Assembly: GCA_902782475.1 (NCBI GenBank)
Contig: CACZNR010000031.1
Location: forward strand, 1-5,283
Source: an uncultured Eubacteriales bacterium
Lineage (GTDB): Bacteria > Bacillota > Clostridia > Christensenellales > Christensenellaceae
DNA length: 5,283 bases
Direction: 5' to 3'
Under the pieces are notes generated by a model. The model saw nothing but the letters and a program-made list of their open reading frames with translations, made no database searches and was not told the DNA's origin. The translations under genes were made by a program, and so were the position numbers. Shown here piece by piece: positions 1 through 5,283 of this stretch (positions are counted from its first letter, which is position 1; every line of letters starts with the position of its first letter).

Positions 1-86
1 AGAAAGAGGGATTTGAACCCTCGCTACGCTATCAACGTACTACTCCCTTAGCAGGGGAGCCCCTTCGGCCTCTTGGGTATTTCTCC
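1..86 (-). tRNA. tRNA-Ser (anticodon GCU), 3' end cut off by the window edge
   Basis: This serine tRNA reads AGC and AGU codons. Read on the minus strand, it begins with the acceptor strand GGAGAAA at position 86. A D-stem CCC/GGG follows, then the anticodon stem CTCCC/GGGAG around the loop CTGCTAA, which places GCT at positions 34-36. The long variable arm, a TACG/CGTA stem, is the class II hallmark of tRNA-Ser. The T-arm is GAGGG/CCCTC with loop TTCAAAT. The 3' acceptor strand stops at TTTCT, so the final CC, the discriminator base and any encoded CCA lie outside the window. It follows tRNA-Ser(UGA) after 18 bases with no terminator between them, so the two are probably one transcript. Confidence 0.96.
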
Positions 87-104
87 AGACCGAACTTATA
101 AAAA

Positions 105-193
105 TGGCGGAGAAGGTGGGATTCGAACCCACGGTACCTTTCGGTATCACTAGTTTTCAAGACTAGCTCCTTAAACCTCTCGGACACCTCTCC
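105..193 (-). tRNA. tRNA-Ser (anticodon UGA), complete, CCA encoded
   Basis: This serine tRNA reads UCA and, by wobble, probably other UCN codons. On the minus strand the acceptor GGAGAGG pairs with CTTCTCC with one G-T wobble. The discriminator G and a genomically encoded CCA follow, ending at position 105. The anticodon stem CTAGT/ACTAG encloses the loop CTTGAAA, giving anticodon TGA. The variable arm is a TACC/GGTA stem closed by a GAAA tetraloop, and the T-arm is GTGGG/CCCAC with loop TTCGAAT. The total of 89 bases including CCA is normal for a class II tRNA. It is the first gene after the promoter at 230-258. Confidence 0.98.
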
Positions 194-229
194 ACAACAT
201 ATCAACACAATATCCTAAATAGCATACAT

Positions 230-258
230 ATTCTAACAAAGGTAAAAACCTATGTCAA
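230..258 (-). promoter_or_regulatory. Sigma-A type promoter of the tandem tRNA-Ser genes
   Basis: On the minus strand a perfect -35 box TTGACA (253-258) is followed after exactly 17 bases by TAGAAT (230-235), which matches the -10 consensus at five of six positions. The predicted start is a G near position 223, leaving a leader of about 30 bases before the first tRNA at 193. The spacer contains the short palindrome AGGTTTTTACCT. No other gene lies close enough to be its target. The call rests on motif match and position only. Confidence 0.85.
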
Positions 259-300
259 ACATAATTTCTTATACTTGTAGTACACAATATTGCAATGACC

Positions 301-338
301 AAAGAAAAGAGCCTGTATTAATCTTTTATAATACAGGC
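301..338 (-). terminator. Rho-independent terminator of the gyrB-gyrA operon
   Basis: Nine bases past the gyrA stop codon, the minus strand has a perfect 10-bp stem, GCCTGTATTA against TAATACAGGC (329-338 and 311-320), with an 8-base loop. An interrupted T-rich run, TCTTTTCTTT (301-310), follows. This is the expected form of an intrinsic terminator, although the T-tract is broken by two C residues. The pentamers TGACC and GGTCA flank the whole element at 343-347 and 296-300. The rest of the 194-347 spacer holds only the tRNA promoter and leader and an AT-rich stretch at about 261-295 in which I see nothing. Confidence 0.85.
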
Positions 339-347
339 CCTAGGTCA

Positions 348-2819
348 TCATTCTTCTGTTTCTTCAGCAGAAAGATCTTCGTCTTCTTTCTCAATGGTTG
401 AAATGCTTACCAGCTTTTCTCCATCCTTTATCCTCATTATCCTGACACCTTGTGTCATCCTGCCGATGACAGGGAAATCAGACACACTCAGTCTTTCTAT
501 CTGATTATCACTGTTTATGAGAAGTATGTCTTCGTCTTCATTTGCACTGATAATTCCTACAAGCTTTCCTGTCTTGTCAGATATCTTCATAGCTCTTGTT
601 CCGGAACCGCCTCTGGTCTGCTCTCTGTAATTATCAGGCTCTGTTCTCTTACCATAGCCGTTCTCAGTTGCTACGAGGATCTCATATCCGTCTTTAATCA
701 CAGCAGCTCCGACAACTTCGTCATCTCCCTTTAGCTTTATGCCACGTACACCAGTAGCCGTCCTTCCCATGTTACGGACGTCTCCTTCGTCAAACTGGAT
801 AGACATTCCTTCCTTGGTTCCGATAAGGATCTTATCTTTTCCGCTGGTCTTCAAAACAGTTATAAGCTCATCATCTTCCTTGAGTCCGATAGCCCTTAAA
901 CCGGTCTGTCTTATCCTTGAATAATCAGCATAATCTGTCTTCTTCACAAGTCCGTTCTTGGTTACCATCAGGAGACTTCCCTCTTCCTCCAGTGAGTTTA
1001 CAGGGAATACAGCTGATATCTTCTCACCATCTTCAAGAGGCAGAACATTTACTATCGGTGTACCCTTGGCTGTTCTTTCGAATGCAGGGATCTGATAGCA
1101 CTTCTTGATGAACACCTTTCCATTTGTAGTGAAGAACATTATGTAGTCATGAGTTGAACAGTTGAAGAGTATCTTTATATTATCCTCGTCTTTCGTAGAT
1201 AATCCGGTGATCCCCTTTCCTCCTCTTCTCTGGATCTTGAAGTTTGAACTTACTGTTCTCTTCACATATCCATGTTCTGTCAGGGTGATTACCATCTTTT
1301 CTTCCTGTATGAGGCTTTCTACATTGATGTCATCTTCTGATATACCTATTGTAGTCCTTCTCTCATCTCCATATTTATTCTTTATCTCAACAAGATCCTG
1401 CTTGATGATGGAATCGACCAGCGCAGGAGTTGAGAGTACCTGCTTATAATATTCTATCTGCCTGTTGAGTTCATTATATTCAGCCTGCAGTCTCTCCCTC
1501 TGTAGCCCTGTAAGAGCCTGCAATCTCATATCAAGTATCGCCTGAGCCTGGACTTCAGAGAACTCAAATTTGTCCATAAGTGCCTGTCTTGCAGTAACAG
1601 TGTCCCTTGAAGACCTTATTGTATGTATTATCTCATCAATGAAATCCAGAGCCTTTAAGAGACCGGCAACTATGTGTGCTCTCTTCTCTGCTTTCTCAAG
1701 ATCGAACTTTGTCCTTCTGACTATTATCTCCTGCTGATACTTAATATATTCCTCAAGTATCTGCTTGATATTCAGGATCTTTGGTTCATTGTCCACAAGA
1801 GCAAGCATGATGGCACTGAAGGATGTCTGAAGCTGAGTATGCTTGTACAGCTGATTGAGAACTACGTTTGGATTTGCACCACGTTTGAGTTCTATAACGA
1901 CTCTCATTCCTTCATTATCTGACTCATCGTTGGCATTGGTTATACCTTCGATTTTCTTATCCCTTACAAGATCCTTTATCTGGCCAACCATCTGTTCCTT
2001 ATTGACCTGATATGGTATCTCCGTAATAACGATATTTGTATGGTCCTTCTCCTCCTCAAGGAAGTGTTTAGCTCTTACAACTATCCTGCCTCTTCCTGTC
2101 TCATATGTGCTCCTGATCCCTGAAAGACCAAGTATCTCTCCACCTGTCGGGAAATCAGGTCCCTTTATATATTTGAGGATATCACTGATAGTTATATCAG
2201 GATCATCGATCAGTGCACATGCAGCATCTATGACTTCTCCAAGGTTATGAGGAGGTATGTTGGTTGCCATACCAACTGCTATACCACCAGAACCATTCAC
2301 GAGAAGGTTAGGAAATCTGGAAGGAAGTGTAACAGGCTGCTGTAAGGAACCATCAAAGTTCGGATAAAAATCCACAGTATCCTTATCGATGTCCCTTACA
2401 AGTTCCATGGCTATCTTTCCAAGCCTTGCTTCTGTATAACGCATGGCTGCAGCTCCGTCTCCATCTACTGAACCGAAGTTACCATGACCATCTACAAGAA
2501 GGTATCTTGTTGAGAAATCCTGTGCCATCCTGACCATACTTTCATATATGGCTGAATCTCCGTGAGGATGGTATTTACCAAGAACATCACCGACTATACG
2601 TGCACTCTTCTTATGAGGTTTATCAGGTGTTATACCCTGATCATTCATTGAATATATTATTCTTCTGTGTACAGGTTTCAGACCGTCTCTTACATCCGGC
2701 AGAGCTCTGTTTATGATAACTGCCATTGCATAGGAGATAAATGATTTCTTCATTTCTCCACCAAGTTCAAGTGGTATGATCCTGGTCCTGTTTAACTGAT
2801 TATTGTTTTCTGTTTCCAT
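348..2819 (-). CDS. gyrA: DNA gyrase subunit A (823 aa, complete)
   Basis: GyrA cuts and rejoins both strands of the gate DNA segment and wraps DNA, so that with GyrB it introduces negative supercoils using ATP. The breakage-reunion domain spans roughly residues 20-490. It carries the catalytic Tyr128, preceded by Arg127, in the motif AAAMRYTE, and the DNA-binding segment [13 protein letters not shown] at 81-93. The C-terminal wrapping domain begins with a complete GyrA box, QRRGGKG (530-536). This box separates GyrA from its paralogue ParC. The tail is acidic ([14 protein letters not shown]). Ser89 and Glu93 occupy the two main quinolone-resistance positions (E. coli Ser83 and Asp87). Ser with Glu is the usual sensitive-type pair in Gram-positive bacteria, so no resistance substitution is seen there. 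The ATG start is fixed by an in-frame TAA directly before it and by an AGGAGA site 6 bases upstream. Length is normal, and gyrB ends 14 bases upstream. Confidence 0.98.
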   Translation of the reverse strand: METENNNQLNRTRIIPLELGGEMKKSFISYAMAVIINRALPDVRDGLKPVHRRIIYSMNDQGITPDKPHKKSARIVGDVLGKYHPHGDSAIYESMVRMAQDFSTRYLLVDGHGNFGSVDGDGAAAMRYTEARLGKIAMELVRDIDKDTVDFYPNFDGSLQQPVTLPSRFPNLLVNGSGGIAVGMATNIPPHNLGEVIDAACALIDDPDITISDILKYIKGPDFPTGGEILGLSGIRSTYETGRGRIVVRAKHFLEEEKDHTNIVITEIPYQVNKEQMVGQIKDLVRDKKIEGITNANDESDNEGMRVVIELKRGANPNVVLNQLYKHTQLQTSFSAIMLALVDNEPKILNIKQILEEYIKYQQEIIVRRTKFDLEKAEKRAHIVAGLLKALDFIDEIIHTIRSSRDTVTARQALMDKFEFSEVQAQAILDMRLQALTGLQRERLQAEYNELNRQIEYYKQVLSTPALVDSIIKQDLVEIKNKYGDERRTTIGISEDDINVESLIQEEKMVITLTEHGYVKRTVSSNFKIQRRGGKGITGLSTKDEDNIKILFNCSTHDYIMFFTTNGKVFIKKCYQIPAFERTAKGTPIVNVLPLEDGEKISAVFPVNSLEEEGSLLMVTKNGLVKKTDYADYSRIRQTGLRAIGLKEDDELITVLKTSGKDKILIGTKEGMSIQFDEGDVRNMGRTATGVRGIKLKGDDEVVGAAVIKDGYEILVATENGYGKRTEPDNYREQTRGGSGTRAMKISDKTGKLVGIISANEDEDILLINSDNQIERLSVSDFPVIGRMTQGVRIMRIKDGEKLVSISTIEKEDEDLSAEETEE

Positions 2820-2825
2820 TTATTA

Positions 2826-2831
2826 TCTCCT
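2826..2831 (-). promoter_or_regulatory. Ribosome-binding site of gyrA
   Basis: AGGAGA on the minus strand lies 6 bases before the gyrA ATG and begins 2 bases after the gyrB TGA stop. The close packing suggests that gyrA is translated by ribosomes finishing gyrB, giving balanced subunit amounts; that part is inference. The site and the adjacent in-frame TAA settle the gyrA start. Confidence 0.9.
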
Positions 2832-2833
2832 GA

Positions 2834-4750
2834 TCAAATATCCAGACTGTCCTTATCCACAAGCTTGGAGTTCTCTTCTATGAACTGTCTTCTTGGTTCC
2901 ACATCCTCCCCCATGAGAGTGCTGAATAATTCATCGGCCTCCATGGCATTTTGGAGAGTTATCTGCATAAGTGTCCTTCCTTCAGGATTCATGGTAGTCT
3001 CCTTAAGCTGGACTGCATCCATTTCGCCAAGTCCCTTATATCTCTGTGTCTCGTATCCAGGACCTTTATGCTCTTCCATATATTTAAGTCTTTCTTCTTC
3101 AGAATATGCATAAAAATGCTCTTTTCCTCTTGATATCCTGTAAAGTGGTGGCAGAGCAGCATATACATGTCCCTGGTCGATTATCGGCCTCAGATACCTG
3201 TAGAAGAATGTAAGGAGCAATATCCTTATATGGCTTCCGTCAACATCGGCATCAGTCATTATAATTATCTTGTCATATCTGAGTTTGTTAATGTCAAAAT
3301 CTTCGCCGTATCCTGTGCCGAAAGCGGTTATCATTGCTCTAATCTCTGCATTGTCCAATGCTTTATCGATACGTGTCTTTTCAACATTCAGTATCTTTCC
3401 TCTAAGAGGAAGTATAGCCTGAGTCTTTCTGTTCCTTCCGCTCTTTGCACTGCCGCCTGCTGAGTCTCCCTCTACGATGAATATCTCTCTTTCGGAAACA
3501 TCCTTACTTGAACAGTCTGCAAGTTTTGATGGCATTGAAAACAGTTTTGAATTCTTTCTCGTTGATTCCTTTGCTTTTCTTGCAGCCTCCCTGGCAGTAC
3601 GTGCAAGTATACATTTTTCAATGATCTTTCTTGCATCCCTTGGGTTCTCTTCAAGATATTCGCTCAGTGATTTCGATACTATGCTGTCTGTAAGTGTTCT
3701 CATCACACTGTTTCCAAGTTTTGTTTTTGTCTGTCCTTCAAACTGTGGTTCAGTAAGCTTTACACTTATGACAACAACAAGACCTTCCCTTACGTCCTCA
3801 CCCGTAAGATTTTCATCCTTTTCCTTAAGGAAATTATATTTTCTTGCATAATCATTGATGACCTTTGTAAGTGCAGATCTGAAACCAGTTTCATGTGTTC
3901 CGCCTTCGATGGTATGTATATTATTTGCAAAAGAGAATATCTGTGAATCATACCTGTCGTTATACTGCATGGCTACTTCCACTACGTTAAGGTCCTTTGA
4001 ATCATTCATGTATATGACCTTATCAAGAAGGGTATTCTTTCCCTTATTGAGATATTCTACATATTCTATGATTCCGCCTTCGTAATGATACTCATGTTCC
4101 ACTACAGGATCTTTTCTTTCGTCTTTTAATACTATCTTTATGCCCTTGTTAAGAAAAGCCATTTCCCTGAAACGAGCTCTCAGAGTTTCATAGTCAAATG
4201 TAACAGTTTCAAATATTTCAGGATCAGGGAAAAACTCTATCGTTGTTCCTGTCTCGCTGCTCTTTCCTATCTCATGAACTTCATTTATAGCAACACCTCT
4301 TTCATATTCCTGCTGTACTATGACACCGTCTCTTTTTACTGTTGCTATCATTCTCTTTGAAAGAGCATTAACAACTGAAACACCAACACCATGAAGTCCG
4401 CCGGATACCTTATACCCTCCACCGCCGAATTTTCCTCCGGCATGAAGCATTGTGACTGCAACTTCAAGAGTAGACTTACCGGTCTGTTCATTGATTCCTG
4501 TCGGGATACCTCTTCCATTATCTTCGATCCTGGCACTTCCCTCTTTTGTAAGGGTTATCCTTATCAGATTGCAGAATCCTGCCATAGCTTCGTCTATTGA
4601 ATTATCCACAATCTCATAAACAAGATGATGAAGACCTCTGGTATCAGTAGAACCTATATACATTCCAGGTCTTTTCCTTACAGGCTCAAGACCCTCAAGT
4701 ATCTGGATATCACTCTCGTTATAACTTGAAGAATTATTATTCCCTGCCAT
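2834..4750 (-). CDS. gyrB: DNA gyrase subunit B (638 aa, complete)
   Basis: GyrB is the ATPase subunit of gyrase. It dimerises on ATP binding to capture the transported DNA segment and supplies the Mg-binding TOPRIM domain for cleavage. The GHKL ATPase domain (about 15-220) has the catalytic Glu46 and Asn50 in [10 protein letters not shown], Asp77 in EDNGRGIP, and the glycine-rich lid SGGLHGVG (116-123). The transducer domain carries Gln340 and Lys342 in the QTKTKLG loop. The TOPRIM domain has Glu427 in VEGDSAGG and Asp500/Asp502 in TDADVD, followed by [11 protein letters not shown] and QRYKGLGEM. Asp429 and Arg450 occupy the quinolone-region positions, and Arg at the second is common in Gram-positive GyrB. 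Length fits the short form lacking the enterobacterial insertion. ParE is the main alternative, but linkage to recF and gyrA supports GyrB. The ATG follows an AGGAGA site and an in-frame TAG lies 9 bases upstream. It is the first gene of the gyrBA operon. Confidence 0.98.
   Translation of the reverse strand: MAGNNNSSSYNESDIQILEGLEPVRKRPGMYIGSTDTRGLHHLVYEIVDNSIDEAMAGFCNLIRITLTKEGSARIEDNGRGIPTGINEQTGKSTLEVAVTMLHAGGKFGGGGYKVSGGLHGVGVSVVNALSKRMIATVKRDGVIVQQEYERGVAINEVHEIGKSSETGTTIEFFPDPEIFETVTFDYETLRARFREMAFLNKGIKIVLKDERKDPVVEHEYHYEGGIIEYVEYLNKGKNTLLDKVIYMNDSKDLNVVEVAMQYNDRYDSQIFSFANNIHTIEGGTHETGFRSALTKVINDYARKYNFLKEKDENLTGEDVREGLVVVISVKLTEPQFEGQTKTKLGNSVMRTLTDSIVSKSLSEYLEENPRDARKIIEKCILARTAREAARKAKESTRKNSKLFSMPSKLADCSSKDVSEREIFIVEGDSAGGSAKSGRNRKTQAILPLRGKILNVEKTRIDKALDNAEIRAMITAFGTGYGEDFDINKLRYDKIIIMTDADVDGSHIRILLLTFFYRYLRPIIDQGHVYAALPPLYRISRGKEHFYAYSEEERLKYMEEHKGPGYETQRYKGLGEMDAVQLKETTMNPEGRTLMQITLQNAMEADELFSTLMGEDVEPRRQFIEENSKLVDKDSLDI
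2853..2861 (+). promoter_or_regulatory. Perfect DnaA-box 9-mer near the 3' end of gyrB
   Basis: The plus strand reads TTATCCACA, the consensus DnaA-binding 9-mer. It lies inside gyrB, where the minus strand encodes Val-Asp-Lys in the C-terminal tail. An isolated box inside a coding region may be coincidental. It is listed because the gene neighbourhood is typically close to the replication origin. Binding by DnaA is not shown by the sequence. Confidence 0.35.
4602..4610 (+). promoter_or_regulatory. Perfect DnaA-box 9-mer near the 5' end of gyrB
   Basis: A second exact TTATCCACA on the plus strand, in the same orientation as the one at 2853. On the minus strand it overlaps the codons for Val-Asp-Asn of the conserved ATPase motif EIVDN, so protein conservation may explain it. 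No AT-rich unwinding element or cluster of further boxes sits next to it. Confidence 0.35.
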
Positions 4751-4755
4751 TCTCT

Positions 4756-4761
4756 TCTCCT
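4756..4761 (-). promoter_or_regulatory. Ribosome-binding site of gyrB
   Basis: AGGAGA on the minus strand lies 5 bases before the gyrB ATG. It overlaps an in-frame TAG stop (4760-4762), so the coding region cannot begin further upstream. Together these fix the gyrB start. Confidence 0.9.
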
Positions 4762-4786
4762 AATCATTTATCGAATTATCTACATT

Positions 4787-4822
4787 ATTATATATTATAC
4801 CCTGTTTGTCTTTATATTAAAA
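4787..4822 (-). promoter_or_regulatory. Likely promoter of the gyrB-gyrA operon
   Basis: On the minus strand a perfect -10 box TATAAT (4794-4799) lies between the recF terminator and gyrB, with a predicted start at an A near 4786 and a leader of about 36 bases. A second exact TATAAT follows at once (4787-4792). The best -35 candidate at 17-base spacing is the poor match TTTTAA (4817-4822), and no TG extension precedes the first -10 box. A promoter is needed here because the terminator separates gyrB from recF. Which -10 box is used is not clear. Confidence 0.6.
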
Positions 4823-4825
4823 GTA

Positions 4826-4841
4826 ATGTATTTATATACAT
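4826..4841. repeat. Short inverted repeat upstream of the gyrB promoter
   Basis: ATGTAT and ATACAT (4826-4831 and 4836-4841) form a 6-bp inverted repeat with a 4-base AT spacer. It sits just upstream of the putative gyrB -35 region and directly beside the recF terminator. It could be an operator, an upstream A+T element that helps RNA polymerase, or chance in very AT-rich DNA. No known regulator motif is recognised. Confidence 0.35.
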
Positions 4842-4878
4842 AAAAATCAGCTTATATTATTATATAAGCTGATTTTTT
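4842..4878 (-). terminator. Strong terminator after recF, possibly bidirectional
   Basis: A perfect 15-bp inverted repeat (4842-4856 and 4863-4877) encloses a 6-base loop. The core is ATCAGCTTATA paired with TATAAGCTGAT, and the arms end in an A-run and a T-run on both strands, as in bidirectional intrinsic terminators. On the minus strand it lies 37 bases past the recF stop codon and would end the recF transcript before gyrB. No gene is seen on the plus strand that would need it. Confidence 0.9.
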
Positions 4879-4914
4879 ACTTGTATTTATGAATCATTTG
4901 CGAATATATATAAA

Positions 4915-5283
4915 TTATACTATTCTGCCATCTACTATTCTTATTTTAGTTGCATTTTTTCCTGTTTCTATATCATCGATCTCAGTACATGTTATGAATA
5001 CCTGTATGCCATCAATGATGTCCAGAAGTGTCTTTCTCCTCTTCTCATCAAGTTCTGAAAATACATCATCAAGCAGTAAGATCGGTCTTTCTCCGGTCAT
5101 ATGTTCTGCAATGTAAAGAAAAGATACCTTTATTGCCAGCATAGCAGTCCTCTGCTGTCCCTGTGAGGCAAATATCTTTGAATCCTTGCCGTTTATAAGG
5201 ATCTCCAGGTCCTCCCTGTGAGGCCCTATCACAGAAGTCCTGTTTTTTAATTCGATATCATAACTCTCATCTATCTTCTCTCT
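4915..5283 (-). CDS. recF: RecF DNA repair ATPase, C-terminal part only (122 residues visible)
   Basis: RecF is an SMC/ABC-like ATPase that, with RecO and RecR, helps load RecA at single-strand gaps and supports restart of stalled forks. The reading frame is open to the window edge, so the N-terminal Walker A region lies outside; family members are usually about 360-370 residues. The visible part contains the family motif GPHRED (fragment residues 20-25), the ABC signature SQGQQRT (40-46), and a Walker B with D-loop, ILLLDDVFSELD (68-79). The segment QVFITCTEID follows, then a C-terminal strand ending IVDGRIV before a TAA stop. A GTG at 5230-5232 lies inside the conserved core and is not a start. 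Its position upstream of gyrB is the standard Firmicute arrangement, with dnaA and dnaN expected further right. Confidence 0.96.
   Translation of the reverse strand, partial: REKIDESYDIELKNRTSVIGPHREDLEILINGKDSKIFASQGQQRTAMLAIKVSFLYIAEHMTGERPILLLDDVFSELDEKRRKTLLDIIDGIQVFITCTEIDDIETGKNATKIRIVDGRIV

Noticed and set aside
450..2000. Several plus-strand open frames of 60-95 codons opposite gyrA
   Set aside because: They are antisense shadows of the highly conserved gyrA frame. They show no recognised domain and are explained by the gyrA codon pattern on the other strand.
2865..4600. Plus-strand open frames, and two other minus-strand open frames (3472-3654, 4348-4536), inside gyrB
   Set aside because: All overlap the intact, conserved gyrB coding region in another frame. 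Their translations are low-complexity Ser/Leu/Phe-rich or otherwise unlike known proteins.
348..4750. The pair being topoisomerase IV (parC/parE) rather than gyrase
   Set aside because: The A subunit has a complete QRRGGKG GyrA box, which ParC lacks or has degenerate, and the pair follows recF in the standard gyrase location.
4762..4914. The AT-rich spacer as a replication origin
   Set aside because: It contains no DnaA-box cluster. Its AT-richness is accounted for by the terminator and promoter; the origin is more likely near dnaA, outside the window.
4889..5116. A 75-codon plus-strand frame opposite recF
   Set aside because: It overlaps the conserved RecF signature and Walker B region on the other strand. 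Its product is Ser/Ile-rich with no recognised family.
5230..5232. GTG as the start of a short 105-residue RecF-like protein
   Set aside because: The frame stays open to the window edge, and the GTG sits two codons before the conserved GPHRED motif. It is an internal valine of a full RecF cut by the window.
1..5283. A hidden mobile element, CRISPR array or new defence system
   Set aside because: No direct repeats, integrase or transposase motifs, or unassigned coding space were found. Conserved genes and short regulatory spacers fill the window.

Overview
The window is a chromosomal housekeeping segment from a low-to-mid GC Gram-positive bacterium, most likely a member of the Clostridia; the family Lachnospiraceae is a plausible guess but not proven. 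The reasons are the recF-gyrB-gyrA order typical of the replication-origin region of Firmicutes, a GyrB of 638 residues without the extra C-terminal insertion of enterobacterial GyrB, strong AGGAGA ribosome-binding sites, AT-rich spacers, and frequent AGA/AGG arginine and ATA isoleucine codons.

Everything functional lies on the minus strand, so transcription runs from right to left. At the right edge (4915-5283) is the C-terminal third of recF, cut by the window end. A 153-base AT-rich spacer follows (4762-4914). It holds a 15-bp hairpin terminator that closes the recF transcript, a small inverted repeat, and a likely promoter for the next operon. gyrB (2834-4750) and gyrA (348-2819) follow as a compact two-gene operon with a 14-base gap, and a 10-bp hairpin terminator ends it at about 301-338. 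Left of this, a near-consensus promoter (230-258) drives two tandem serine tRNAs: tRNA-Ser(UGA) at 105-193, and tRNA-Ser(GCU) at 1-86, which is clipped by the window edge.

GyrA and GyrB assemble into the A2B2 DNA gyrase that introduces negative supercoils ahead of replication forks and RNA polymerase. RecF helps load RecA at single-strand gaps. The two tRNAs read both serine codon boxes. All core catalytic residues of both gyrase subunits are present and the genes look intact.

I found no mobile element, CRISPR array, defence system or unknown gene. The few points worth a second look are regulatory: the separation of recF from gyrB by a terminator with no remB-type gene between them, two perfect DnaA-box 9-mers inside gyrB, and the structure of the gyrB and tRNA promoters.
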